The position numbers were made by a program, and so were the translations under genes. Below are positions 24,352 through 35,940 of a stretch of DNA of 64,000 nucleotides, piece by piece. The notes beneath the pieces were generated by a model that was given only the letters and a program-made list of their open reading frames with translations, searched no databases and was not told the origin of the DNA. The DNA is taken from NCBI GenBank assembly GCA_951812925.1, contig OX638368.1, positions 28,025,187-28,089,186 of the forward strand, read 5' to 3'. How positions within the stretch are numbered: the stretch's first letter is position 1; each line of letters begins with the position of its first letter. The stretch is from Calliopum simillimum (lineage: Eukaryota > Arthropoda > Insecta > Diptera > Lauxaniidae).

Positions 24352-25075
24352 CTGCTGTGACGAAGCTTTTGCTACGGCCGAGGTCTTGCCTCGCCAGTGG
24401 CCAAGGTTCACATCACAATATATTTTTATTTCGGAAAAAGGGTTAGCAATTATAGTTATCTCAGTTTAAATTGAACATAAGCACTGGATTTCGTTCTTTT
24501 ATTTTCTTTATTTACAAATTCCTTACGATTACGACACCTTATTTACATATTTTTGCGCGTTACAATTGATTCGATCATCCTGTCTTGCTCCTTCTCTCGT
24601 TGTTGCCCGTTCTGGCTACACTGTATCAGCATAGCTCACCCTGTTGCCCGTTCCGACTACAATGTATCAGCATAGCTTAATACAAACAAATATGCATCGA
24701 TCAAGGTTTAGTGTCGTCTCTTTCGCACAAGTGCCGAAACACTAGCGAGAACGTGTCACGTGTATCAGCGTAGCTCAATACAAACGAATACACAACAACT
24801 AAAAGGGCTGTCTGCTCTTCATCCCGACCTTATAGTTTTGGCTTAGTTCAATACCGTTCTAACTAAATGCCACTTTCTACTATGTTTACCACTAACTACT
24901 ATGCTTAACACCTTTACTCGCTGCAGGTCGCAGCCGGAATGACAATATTTTCCCTCGACACTGAGGTTATAACCATCCCAATTCACTTCAGTATGGTGAA
25001 CAGCTATGACAGCTGTTTACTGGTGTTGCCATATTGTACTAATACTATTTTACTAAATCTATTACACTATTGTCC
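24352..25075 (-). repeat. GC-richer LTR-like block, probably reversed
   Basis: About 720 bp has base composition unlike the surroundings. It contains two tandem copies of GTTGCCCGTTCTGGCTACA (near 24602 and 24644), each followed by TGTATCAGCATAGCT, and a third partial copy near 24757. It starts TGCTGTGACGAAGC and can be read to ATCTATTACA, TG...CA style ends. No coding frame and no target duplication were found. A solo LTR in reverse orientation is a guess based on texture. Confidence 0.3.
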
Positions 25076-25587
25076 ATTTCAATTACACAGTAAATCTTAT
25101 TGAGTCAATTTAAATTCAATAATCGATATAAAATAAGCATCTGGAAGCATCAAACGAGCGCCCAGCGACTTGTCACCTCACACAGCTTAGAAGTCAATTA
25201 CTACTAAAGTTTAGAAAAACATTTTGCTTCTATGTTATAGACAGTTATTCTGTTTATTTAACAATTTTTGAAAACTTTTATAAAAATGTAGTTTGGAGTT
25301 ATTTTTAGGTCTCCAAAAAATTTTAAAAAAATAAAGGATAGTTTACAATTGCCTCAACGATATGCACTCTTACGTAGTTTTTGACCCTGAATCCAAGCTT
25401 GAAGTCAAAATTGCTGATATACTTGCAGGAATCGGTTTTCCGCTACAAATTTAATTTAATTCTTTGCATGAGGTCAATATGCATTTGCTTCAAAGGGTTA
25501 TATCTCGGAGAATTAGGATCCAATTAGAAAAGTTGGAAAAGGATGATTATGGCTATCCGATATCATTATAAAAAAGATTTAACATCA

Positions 25588-27354
25588 TGTGAGAAGGAAA
25601 GTTGGCGGAGCCGCGTTTTTCTCCTATAAAACATCGCTTCAAATGATATTCTGATTATAAAGCATCATACTTATTTTTACTTATCATTAATTTGTTATTA
25701 TTAATTGAAATAATTTTATAATTATTAATTAAGCAATTATTTAAGAAAACATGGCCTTCATTTAGTTTAGTGTAAAATTCCCACCACATCAACAAAACCA
25801 GACGCAACGGCAATACTGTGCAACAGCTATTTTTGACATGCAGCAGTTGATTGAGACAGTCTTTGCGTGGCCGGCGACCGGCAAATAACAGCAGCAGCAG
25901 CAGCAGTGAGCAGAAGAAGCAGATAAAGCGGTAAGCAGCAAGGAAACAAAATATTTGATAAATTAAAGTAAGTAGTTGTAGAAGTAGTAGTGGGGCGTAG
26001 TAGCGTGGAGATTGCGGCACTATTCATACGTAGCCCGATAATAAAGCAGTTACCTCTGGTAAGTACAACTATGAGGGATCGCACAAACGAGTAGCCCGAT
26101 AATATATCAGCTATTCGTGGTTGCGTCTAGTCTCAAATAATGTCGGGTATGCAAATAGCAGAGTAGTGAGCGGAATGAGGGGTATTTAGACTTGCATAGA
26201 AGAGCATTGCAGGTAATAGCGTGAGCGAAGTATAGGGGGGATAGTGCTCGGTGGCGAAAAGAGAACCACCATATTAAACGTGGATGGCCCGATGCTTAAC
26301 CAGCTGCTCACAGCTTAAGTGTAAGTGAAGGGGGGGAACTAACTCTCAATCAAGCCCGATAATAAATCAGTTGATCGCACACCTCTCTCTCTCTCTCCGA
26401 AGTACAAAAGAGATGTAGAAGGATAGAAAATAGTGTGGGGTGAGAAAAGTAGCCATTGCGTTAGGTGTGAGCAGCCCGATACGATACCAGCTATCCACGA
26501 CTAGATAGTACGCGTTCAAGAAAATACAATTGCGTTAAGCAGGGCATACATTAGTGATGTGTTCGTCTGATTTGTTGGTGTTGGGGTTTAAATCAGCAGT
26601 GTATGGGCATGTTCGCCAACATGTTGTCGGTTTACGAAATATTTTGTAAACCGTGAACATGCTGCCCAACATGTTGGTAATGTATGGCGAAGTTTATGAA
26701 CATGTAGGAAGTTTACCAACAAGTGCGTAGTGTATGGCGTTGTACGACAACATTTTGTCATTTTCGTAAAAATTTCTAGCAGTGAACATATAGCACGTCG
26801 TAGCAAAGTAAAATATTTATTGAAAATTTCATAGCGGGAATTAAAAATGAACCGGAAATTTGGCAGGCGAAAAGTGATATTTATAAGAATAGAGTTGCTA
26901 AAGCGTCTTCTAAATGTTCATCCGACATCTTTTCACTTCGAAAACCACTGACAGAATGAAGTTTATAAACATGTTGGTAGTGTATGCCCTGCTTTAGGTG
27001 CGAGCAGCTCGATAATATATCAGCTACTCATGGCTATAGAGCACGCGTTCAAGAGAATACAATTGCGTTCGGTGAGAGCGAGGTAACTAACCACTACTAC
27101 ACTCAACTAGGCCACGGCTGGTGGCGGAGAGAGCGACGCACAGGAGCAGAGTGATGGGGAGTAGAGAGACGTGTCTTAATTATTGTATTAAGTATATTGT
27201 GAGAAACCGAATAAAAAAAATTAAAACGAAGTTAAATAATAAAACCCCAACCCGTGACTTTGAATTTAACCAAGCGTCCTTTTCTTTTATCACTTTTTGT
27301 AGCCGAACCCCTGACCACCTGCGAGCAAAGCCGCTGGCAGAAAGGTTCGTTACA
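25588..27354 (+). mobile_element. long LTR-like element, copy B, with a nested MITE
   Basis: It starts TGTGAGAAGGAAAGTTGG and runs collinear with copy A (20697-22575): GGAGCCGCGTTTTT, AAAACCAGACGCAACGGCAA, GCAACAGCTATTTTTGACA, repeated CCCGATAATAAATCAGTT motifs, TTGAATTTAACCAAG and GCCGCTGGCAGAAAGGTTC, perhaps ending TTACA at 27354. It lacks coding frames and carries an AATAAA near 27210. A Harbinger-type MITE has inserted at 26538-26993. The two copies have the same orientation but the 3 kb between them has no gag or pol, so they are treated as separate solo copies. Confidence 0.5.
26538..26993. mobile_element. PIF/Harbinger-type MITE with TTA target duplication
   Basis: A 456 bp element with termini AGCAGGGCATACATTAGTG (left) and, read on the complement, AGCAGGGCATACACTACCA (right). 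TTA flanks both ends (26535-26537 and 26994-26996). Removing the element and one TTA restores GCGTTAGGTGCGAGC, which matches the uninterrupted sequence GCATTAGGTGTGGATAG in copy A, so the insertion boundary is well defined. The interior has many CCAACATGTTGG-like inverted words near 26615-26725. No transposase. The superfamily is inferred from the 3 bp TWA duplication. Confidence 0.8.
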
Positions 27355-27720
27355 ACCATTTCCTGGAATTGCGCCATAAGCCTGAAATCAGCGATATCTC
27401 ATACCTTAAGAAAGGATAACGCAAAATCTTGCAGACATATGAGCAATTCACACCTTTGATTCTGATTCAACGTCAAAAATTACGAAAGGGTACATATGTT
27501 TAGTCAAAGAATCATTCCGTTTTTCTATGTTTTCTCGAAACATAAAACATCTTAAATCGGATTTAACTCCGAATTCAATAGAAATCGGATATCGGAACAG
27601 GGCCGAATTTTTTATTTTTTTGAATTTGAAAATAATACCTAATACTAATACAATATTATAATATAAATATTTTTCAAAAAATTTCATACATCTCTGAACC
27701 ACATTTTCTCTACCACTCAC

Positions 27721-27919
27721 CTCATCAGATGCAGCGCAGCGCCAAAATCTTCAATCGTTTGTGATTCACTCAAAGCGATGGCAACTTTTTCCACACCGCC
27801 CAGCGGTGAGAGAGCATCTCGCGCTTTGCTGCCAAACAATTTTTCCAAATAGTTCGGACCATGCGAGGCGATCAAACTCTGTAGGAAAGAAGCGGTCTCC
27901 TCGACTGGTGGGCGTTTAG
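27721..27919 (-). CDS. prohormone-4-like neuropeptide precursor, middle exon
   Basis: A 199 bp internal exon, bounded on the minus strand by acceptor TTGCAG and donor GTGAGTG. It enters in phase two and leaves after two bases of an Arg codon, both fitting the partner exons exactly. Across the upstream junction it starts Ala-Lys-Arg-Pro-Pro, so a Lys-Arg dibasic cleavage site sits just after the LDLa module. It then encodes about 60 residues (ETASFLQSLIASHGPNYLEK, followed by KLFGSKARDALSPLGG, then a region ending FGAALHLM). Codon use is mixed and GC-ending, unlike the surrounding AT-rich intron. I recall this block as conserved in insect prohormone-4 precursors. The LTR-like copy B ends only about 370 bp downstream of its donor. 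Confidence 0.85.
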
Positions 27920-29917
27920 CTGCAATTTGAAAAGAAAAAATAAGTAAGTAAATGATTTCAAAGAAACTTCAAAGAATTATTGAAAAAATAAAAAACTTAA
28001 AAAAAAAAATGTTTACAAAAAAAAAAAACACCAGAAAAAATCTTCTATTCAGTATAAAGTCAAAGTTCAAGCATTTAAGTGCGTTTTCATCAACACACCA
28101 ATCAAAAAAAAAAAAAAAAATAAAGCAACAATTTGTCAAGCCGCAGGACTCACACATTTTAAATAAGAAACTACCGTTAATGTCACCCAAAAGCCTGTTA
28201 AATGTTATCTTTTCAAAGTCGACTGATATACAGAGGAAAAAGTACACACGAAGAAATAATAACAAAAAGTTTTTTAATATTTGGTAGTAATTTCCTTAAC
28301 TATGAAACTTACAGTGTAGCAAAAATTTCGTATGAAAAGCAAAGGAAGCCAACAATAACAAGAACAACACTTGTTCCTTATTGTAAAGCAAACTAATTTG
28401 TCTTTCGAGTCTGACAGTATGCGTGCATTGGGGGTATCCTATTTTAATGATATGCCCCACAGATCGTTAATCGGCGCCTCAACATCTTCTTTGCAACATG
28501 AAGTATAATGAAATTTATTTTAATGAATATTCTGAATGTTCGCGCAAAGAACACTACACCCCCCAAACGCCACCCACTCTTTTGTTTCGAAGGCAGGAAA
28601 AAGGACACAGTTATTATAGAGAGTACAAGCCATTTTCGTTTTTACAAAGGTTTTGGTTGTTTTTTTTTTATTTTTTTGGCCAATTGTTTGTTTTGTTGTT
28701 CTCAGACGTAATTAAGTCATTCCAATGTAGGGCGCACATTTTTTGTTTTTTTCCTTTTTATATAACCGGAAAAGGAAATGAAGTTGATGAGTGCTGCGGA
28801 AAAATGGGGTATCAGCAAGCAAACAGCGGAAATAGAAAATTAAAAGACTGAACACAACAAAATGAGTGGGTACTTTGCTATAAAAACTTTAACTGTATTG
28901 CCCATCTTGAAGTTACTTTATTTTTAAAGAGATTTTGGCACCACATGGCGTGTGAATTAAAGCGCTTTAAATAGAAATTTTCGTGAAGATTCTCCAGTAT
29001 ACTGAAGTATTTGTTGGAATTAGTTCTTTTTTTGACACTGATAAAATCAGACAGTGTATATCCGTATCAAAATTAAATCAGTGAAGATTTGAGTCTTGAG
29101 TTTTTTGGATCAAATGCTTCAATTCAGTAGAAAATGTGCGATTATATGCCTTGTGCAGACCTCTAGTTCTCATCTAGGATATACAATCCGTAAGGTTATA
29201 TCAGCACTGTTGACCAGTAGTGTCTTTTGCAAAAACTGGTGACTTGTGCAAAAACTTAACTTCTGGATCTATGCGACAATAGTCAGGAGACTTGTACAGG
29301 AAAAGAGGTAGCAGAATGCAGTGTAAAATAAGCTTAGCAGATGGTAGAGACGTGTTAACGTATCATTTTATCCTCAGCTCTAGATAATTTCTAGAATTCT
29401 TTTAGTAATTTCTACACTAAATAAAGGTGTTCAACCGAAAATTTAACTTGTAGGATAATAAAAGAATTTTAATGCAATTTGAAAGAATTTTACTGAAGAA
29501 ATTTTACTTAAATACACATGTGAATGGTATGTACAGTACTCTGTTCCCTGTATTTACAATTTGCTGCTCTACCAATTGGGTGCAATAAATTGATATGTTG
29601 CGCATACAAAGCTCCATTGCATTAAAGCTTCATTGAATCGAATGCAATCAATGTGTGCACTGGTACACTATTGTGTTTTACACATGTACTCAGTAGGAAA
29701 TATCTTTCAAATGACAGAAAGGATAGAAAAATGGTGAATCTAGAAGTTGCATGGAGAATTCATTTTTACACTGTGAAGTACTTAAATGCAAAATGATGTT
29801 GCAATAACACTCGTAATAAAAAAGTATAATTTTTTTAGCCTTCACTGAGCAAAAAATGTAAAATAAAGTGAACCTAAAAGTATGCACTAAATTTTTTGCG
29901 GAAGAAAAAGAGCGTAA

Positions 29918-30252
29918 TGCTCCAGACAGACGACAGCTTAAATCTAGATTATAGACGTAATAATGCGAATCTTTTTATTGCATGATTTTAGGCATTTTTT
30001 AAATACATATTTTATAGACATTGACTCAAAGAAAATTCCCGAATTCAAGGGCAAAAAATTCTAAAACATCAAAAACAAGATTAATAGTGAGATAGGCACC
30101 AGAAAAGCTAATTAGAATTTTTTGCACCCTGAATTTGGAAATTTTCTTTTAGTCAATGCATATCAAATATGTATTTAAAAAATGCCAAAAATCATGCAAT
30201 AAAATAATTCACGTTACTACGTCTATTATCTAGATAAGAGCTGTTTGGGGCA
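29918..30252. mobile_element. palindromic MITE, TGCYCC termini, TAA duplication (copy 1)
   Basis: A 335 bp near-perfect hairpin. The left end TGCTCCAGACAGACGACAG mirrors CTGTTTGGGGCA at the right end. The arms continue through GACGTAATAATG, GCATGATTTTAGGCATTTTT, CATTGACTCAAAGAAAATT and TTCAGGG-type blocks to a short loop around TTAATAGTGAGATAGGCA. TAA flanks both sides (29915-29917 and 30253-30255). Further copies are at 36129-36420 and 43153-44653. A Harbinger-like origin is inferred from the TAA duplication. Confidence 0.8.
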
Positions 30253-30371
30253 TAATCCACCTAAAATCAAGTGTGAAGGAAATATTTACGTGATAAATAT
30301 GTTACACCACACAGCTGATACAAGATACTCCAAGAAGAAGCTCTAATATTTAAAAGGTCGGTATTCGACAA

Positions 30372-30412
30372 TGCAGTTTAGTGTTGGTTTGACTACAGTG
30401 CAATAAAGTTGA
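30372..30412 (+). repeat. dispersed repeat with GTGTTGGTTTGACTACAG core (copy 2)
   Basis: CAGTTTAGTGTTGGTTTGAC followed by TACAGTGCAATAAAG. It is inverted relative to the copy at 35905-35938, which could make the pair the ends of one large element of about 5.5 kb that later collected other insertions. Confidence 0.5.
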
Positions 30413-31157
30413 AGTGTTTTTGGTTAAGTAAAATGTTAAATAAACCTTAAATTGCACAGAAACTTAGAGGTTAAAAGCTAAAAAAGTGATAATAACCTTA
30501 TTATTTCATAAGGACGAATTTTGTGATGATTGAGTTTTTCCAGTGGGGATCTTTTTTGATGTGTACTCGTTTACTGGGGAAAGTGTTGCCTTTTGGTTGT
30601 CTCTTTCTATGAATACCCAGACTTGTGACTGTTATGTACATATGTACGCATTTGCATTTGTTGCATTTCTAAAAATTCAAATTGTTGCTGTTGTTCTCTT
30701 TTATATGCAGTTGCTTTTTACTTTTCTAACGAATTCAGTTTGTTGCCAAAAAAAATTTTCAAATGGAAAAATTTCACTTAAAAAAAGCAGTATCAGCACA
30801 AAAAAAACCAAAAATCAAATGTCGATTGCGACGTATTGCAAATTCTACTGGCAACATTTGACATTTTGGGTCGTGAGCTGCAAAGATAACGAATCGAATT
30901 TATAACAAAAGAAAAGAGAAGGAACATTTTCGTTTTAACTTTGAGCATTTCCTGTTCTTTTCATTTATTTCCCATGAGAAAGTTTTCACCTCCTTTGTGT
31001 AAATGAATTTTCCACTAACCCACTTTAAATACATATGCTCACATCATAAAAGTATTCTCACGCACACACACACACCCCACTTAATTTGCATAACAAACAC
31101 TACATTAAACGAGTGTGGTTATTATGCATTGTATTAAGTTAAAGTTTAAGTATACAT

Positions 31158-31946
31158 TAGGGTGGTCCATTTTTTAAGAAGCATTAAATTTATATTCTCC
31201 TAACCTTGCTCTAATCATGATAATAAATATCTATCTCAAATTTCAGTCGAATTGCACCATGTTTAGAGGTTGCTCAATCATAGCGACTTTTATGTTTGAT
31301 TAACACAGGATTTGTATGAAAAAGGAAATTGACTTAATATATTAAATCGTTCAGATCTTTTTTCTGGTAAGAGATCACTAAAATTTCATTATGCAATTAT
31401 TAAGTTGATAGTTTAAAAAATATTTTTTGTACAAAAATATTCTCCTACAATACCGAGAAGTTAGTTGAATTGCCATTTGTTTATTGTAAAATTAATTACT
31501 TATAACAAATTTTTTTTTTTATGTTTTTTGCTCCTCTACTATTCCTTAACAAACAGTCCAATTTTCATTAAAATTAAGTAATTATTCGCTGATATACTAT
31601 ATTGTTGTTTAAAAAAAAGTTTTCGAAATTTTCAATCACTCATAAATTTTTGAAAAATTATAATTTTCAAAAACCTTTTTTGGGTAATACTTTTAACCTC
31701 TAAAGCTACCAAAATATGTTAATAGCTATATTAAAAACTATTGGTCGATTTTTACTGGTCCGCATAAGAAATTTTGACTATATGTAAAAATCAAGCATAA
31801 AAGTCGCTCTGATTGAGCGACCTTTATATATGGTCCAACTCGGCTGAAATTTGGGAAAGATATTAACTATCATGATTGAAGTAAGGGTAGCCTTGTGGAG
31901 AATATAAATTTCAAATTTCTTAAAAAATGAAAAATGGACCTCCCTA
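31158..31946. mobile_element. fold-back element with TAGGGTGGTCCATTTTT ends
   Basis: A roughly 790 bp element without coding capacity. The left end is TAGGGTGGTCCATTTTTTAA. The complement of the right end is TAGGGAGGTCCATTTTTCAT. The inner arms match over AAATTTATATTCTCC, TCAAATTTCAGTCGA and TTGCTCAATCATAGCGACTT, mirrored by AAGTCGCTCTGATTGAGC, giving arms of about 150 bp or more. No target duplication survives (GTATACAT versus AACTGATC). The TAGGG start resembles the hAT-type element at 49999-50654. Confidence 0.6.
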
Positions 31947-32139
31947 AACTGATCCAAAATATAAAAATTTTACAAAGTTAACTTTGTGTCCTTTAATTAC
32001 GACAACACACTTGCCTATTACTCGATACTATCGATTTCAAATAGAGCTGTACTTCCAGAGTAAAAAATTAAAAAATTTGGCACGCACATGAAAATTCGCG
32101 GGGCCAGTATAATTAAAATATCAATTAGTAGTATTGTTC

Positions 32140-32225
32140 TAAGTCTTCAAACTGTATCAGCGTTTTGATCTTGGTCTCAAAAATTATCAATACCAAGACC
32201 AAGATCAATTTTACTCATCACTAAA
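32140..32225. mobile_element. fragment of the CAAGACCAAGA hAT-type MITE
   Basis: It contains TTTTGATCTTGGTCTC and ACCAAGACCAAGATCAATTT, and then ends TTTTACTCATCACTAA, which matches the terminal sequence of the MITE at 10399-10867. Only one terminus is clear. Confidence 0.5.
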
Positions 32226-33777
32226 CTCAAGAAATTTCTTCGAGGAGTCCGTATACGAGGTGGGGGTGGATATGTACAGTTTTGTGGCGCCATTTTGAAT
32301 ATTTCAGTTTTCCAACATCATATTCAATTACCCCGAAAATCACCTCTGTAGCATTTTTTTCCATTTTTAAGTACAAATCTTAAAACAGTTTTGTGGGTTT
32401 TATAAGTTTATGAGGGCTTCATGAGGGATTGAAAGAAAAGAAGGGGAAAAGGCATTAATCCAAAGTATAAAAGATTTTTGTATAGTGATACTATAAAATT
32501 TAAACCAAAATTGTTTAAATTGTATTGACACTTTATGTGTATACATTTTAAACGAACAAGCATAAAAGGTTTGAATACCAAATTGAAGCATACATTTTTT
32601 ATCAAGTTTAGTATGGATCTGTATTCATACCAATTTGGTTTGAATTTTACACCCAAACTTTTTGCTGTGTATATAGATATAGGATATTATGATGTTATCT
32701 TCAAGCAAATTGTATCAAAAATAGCGAAAAGAATATGTTTTTTAGATCTTTTAGATGAGGATATCTCAAAATCCTAACACAGTAGAGCAATCCTGTGGCC
32801 GAATTTGGAACCAACTCCAAAAAATTCAGCGCGTTTTTTATTTTTAAGTTTTTTTTTTTTTCTTCTTTTTGTATGCCACGTGTATTAATATATGAATGAA
32901 ATTTTTTCGATTTATTCCCAAGAAGAGGCTTTTTCGATTTTCATATATTCCAACTCAGGACAAGTAAATGAACAAAACCTCGTCGAAAAAACTCCAGCGA
33001 TAAAACTTAGATGTTTTGCTCTATCTTCTCGGGTGAATTGCAAATTTTACTAGTTTTTGTAAGTCTAGAGTTTGTATTTTGAGACTTTCCAGGGTTTTGT
33101 TTCGCGTATTTTGTGCGGAAAAGAGCGTAATTCATTGGCCTAGTAGTTCCTCAACGCACTTCTAATGTATAAGCAAATACACTCATAGTCTCTGCTTATA
33201 TGTATATATATCTTGAACTTAGTGTATTTGTATATGCAATTACATATGTATTCTCTGCTTCAAAAACTTTTATCTGCCCATTAGTGTACTTGTAAAAAAG
33301 TTAAAAAGTTTCGATGACCTACCATGAAAAAACTAATGTTTTTGCACAACGTTTTTTTGTTTGAAATTTTATTTTTTTTTTTTATCTACAACTTTATGCA
33401 TGTTTACATACAAACTTGGGTGTTTTAGTATGTCGTTTTTTTTCACAAACTTTATTTATGCACTTCAAAGCAATTTAATTTTTGTTTTAAAAAAAATGGT
33501 CAAGTTTTGCGCTTCAATGATTTAAGTGAATCGTAAATTAATTTGCACTTAATTTTTCTCGGTTGGCTGGATTAAATTTTAAATTGTGGAAAAAATAAAT
33601 ATACGTATCTATAAAGTATTGCTTTTCATATGAAAATGAAGAAATTCTTTTCAATTCCTATACATGTGCGTTTGAGTTTATGGGGAGAGCAAAAGGATTT
33701 TTTCCATGAAATTAAAAAATCAAATCCTCCTTTATGCATTACGAACATCAGATTATTTACAAAAAAATAAATAAATA

Positions 33778-35681
33778 AAGGAATGTATACGGTTATGAGC
33801 CGGGTTTTGTTTTTGAGCCATAACTTTTTACTGGTCCAACCGATTGAGGTGTTTTGTATATCGTTTGAAAGGTAAGAAATGCACACAACTTTCTTCTGAA
33901 GTATGTGGGAAGTTATTTCATCACATTCAAAAGTTATGGCTAATTTTCAAAGTACTTTTTTTTAGCAATTTAAAATTTGTATCCGGGTATGAGACACCTA
34001 GAAAAATGCAATGAAAATCAGAAAATATGAAATAAAAACCATAAGCCCATGCGTAAACACAAACTTTTATTTATTCAGAAGGGTCGCTTGCATGTATTAC
34101 ATACGATGATATTGGCAGCGGTCAACTTGTTCGGCAATAACCTTAAGCAAATGACACAAAAGTCTTTATCGTCATCGGATGGTGTGGATCGTTTTAAAAG
34201 TTTAGCTAGTGGTGACTTCTTCGGCGTTGCTTTCTTTTGTATCCTTTTTTATCTTCCAATTTTTCCGCCGCTGCTTTCTTTGTTGCTGCTTTTTCCTTTA
34301 AAAGAGCAAGGTTTTCAGGAGAAGTTAGCTCTGTACATTTCAGTGGCTTTTGTTCACGATTGGAAGGTTTTTTTTGGGTTGCGTCCTGTAATGAGCCAAT
34401 GTCATCTATAGTTGATGAATGGCTGATCGAGCTCAGATTTTGGTGCCTCTTGCTCAATACGCTGCTCTTTGAGATCAGTGGTAACAGCAATTCTTGCAAC
34501 ACTTTGTGAAACGGGTTGAACGAAATCATCATCTGTAAAAATGTTAGGATTGTATGGAGCAATACCCGTTGCGGCGAAGCCCTATTTGATAGCTTTTGGT
34601 GTTAACGCCAAATCCTATGCCGCACATACAATCCCAGCAATGTGACTTACTTCAAAGGTCTATAAAAAAAGGAAGCCAGGCAAGGCATATTATAAAAGTG
34701 TCGAATTATAGGAAGATTGAGCTTTTACCTTGTTGGCATTATTTTTTTGCCTCGCGGAACTTAGCGCCTTGAAATAAGTCTTGACTGGGCCGAAGACTGT
34801 AACATCTAATGGCTGCAACCGATGGCTGCGGTGTGGAGGAAATGAGAGGATGTGAACGAATCGGTCGATGGTTTGACGAAATTGATAAAATGACTAATGT
34901 AACGAACAAAGTCCGGCTGACACATCCAACCAGAGTCATTAGCATAGCCGACGGTTCCAGGCAATGCATTGTCTAGAAAGCAAGACTGCATGTTTTTAAA
35001 TGGGAACAAGAAAAATGGTGGAACGGAGTTTCCGCTTGCGCTTATAGTCAGAGCCATTGTGATCATTGTTCCACGCTCAGCAGCCTCCAATTTCCCAACC
35101 CGTTTTGCTCCTTTTAAGGCGAGAACTTTGCCGATTTTCGTTGGAACGTTCGGAAAACCACTTTCGTCCATGTTGTAAATGGCCGTTCCATCAAAGTGGT
35201 ATTGATCCAGTAATTGTTCAAAACGTAACATTAATGCCGATATTTAACAGTTGCACTCGATTTGCGTTAAAAAAAAGTGTCTCATACCCGCATACATGAT
35301 GTGTCTCATACCCGGATACATGATACTTTTTAAGAATAGCCAATAATGTTTTAACCATTAATATTTGCACAAACCCAAATCGTATCACAAAGTAGATATA
35401 AAACACTAAACGCTAACGCATGACACTTCCCATTTCCAGTTGACTAAATCCAAAATATAACACTTTGAAACAGATCATAAAAAACTTTTTACAGTCGAGT
35501 TGCGACTTAATGTGTATAACTTAAATAAGCAATAGATCTTTTCACTTCGGTGTTGGCTTAAAAACTTGGTCATAGTAAGAGAATAGTTCGACAATAGTCA
35601 GATTGGCAATATTAGTTTTGCATCATTGAAGAAATCGACTGTCTCATATCCGGAGGTGTCTCATAACCGCATACATTCCCC
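33778..35681 (-). mobile_element. pogo-like (Tc1/mariner superfamily) transposon, defective
   Basis: A roughly 1.9 kb element with inverted ends GGAATGTATACGGTTATGAG (left) and, on the complement, GGAATGTATGCGGTTATGAG (right). TA is present outside both ends (33776-33777 and 35682-35683). Subterminal copies of GGGTATGAGACAC lie near 33986 and 35280-35325. It carries the broken minus-strand transposase annotated separately and an AATAAA-like signal near 34065. Confidence 0.65.
34050..35231 (-). pseudogene. pogo/jerky-type DDE transposase, broken
   Basis: The minus strand from 35231 encodes AIYNMDESGFPNVPTKIGKV, the first catalytic Asp block of the DDE_1 family, then a VPPFFLFP-type strand. 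After about residue 127 the frame shifts into [20 protein letters not shown] and KTYFKAL (about 34745-34850), the segment that normally follows the second catalytic Asp. The DNHxSH block itself is missing, so a deletion of tens of bases removed it. Further on, ALTPKAIK and GFAATGIAPYNPNIFTDDDF are preceded by TAG codons. The tail has a CVIC...CNTC Cys pair motif ending near 34056. The N-terminal helix-turn-helix region is not visible. It is inactive. Confidence 0.75.
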
Positions 35682-35864
35682 TAAATATTTAACATTATAT
35701 ATTAATAAAACTGATTAAATCCCCAAAATTATTCTCAAGTCAGACTTGTGCTCATTTTTGACCTCTGGATTGTGGTGCACTTAAAATAAAAAATAAGTTC
35801 ACTTCCTTAGAAATGTGCTTGTTTTGACTAAGCTTTCTAAAATATTCATACAACTTTGAATGCC

Positions 35865-35940
35865 CAATCTTCACTGCACTGTTGTCATATTAAAACTAAC
35901 TTTCTTGCACTGCAATCAAACCAACACTATACTGCTATGC
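35865..35940 (-). repeat. dispersed repeat with GTGTTGGTTTGA core (copy 3, inverted)
   Basis: On the minus strand it reads CAGTATAGTGTTGGTTTGAT, then TGCAGTGCAAGAAAG, and further on AACAGTGCAGTGAAG. It pairs in inverted orientation with 30372-30412. Confidence 0.5.

Larger units (their letters stand above)
9373..27720 (-). other. 18.3 kb intron of the prohormone-4-like gene
   Basis: The intron runs on the minus strand from the donor GTGAGTG next to 27721 to the acceptor next to 9372. It is filled with repeats annotated separately (hAT-type, mariner, mini-me-like, fold-back, LTR-like and Harbinger-type). Stretches of more than 300 bases in which I see nothing are 9373-9980, 10876-11230, 11651-12820, 13613-15290, 16035-16865, 19841-20690 and 22580-23735. 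No nested gene was confirmed. Confidence 0.7.

Noticed and set aside
20697..27354. One intact LTR retrotransposon with copies A and B as its two LTRs
   Set aside because: The region between has no gag/pol remains and includes an unrelated GC-richer block, so a single element is not supported.
28498..28851. Plus-strand frame of 117 residues
   Set aside because: Aromatic-rich because of T runs; a second overlapping frame is equally open. No family features.
30543..30905. Plus-strand frame of 120 residues
   Set aside because: Composition follows T-rich DNA, with no domain, no splice context and no codon bias. Treated as chance.
34049..34411. Plus-strand frame of 120 residues over the pogo-like element
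   Set aside because: It is the antisense shadow of the minus-strand transposase tail.
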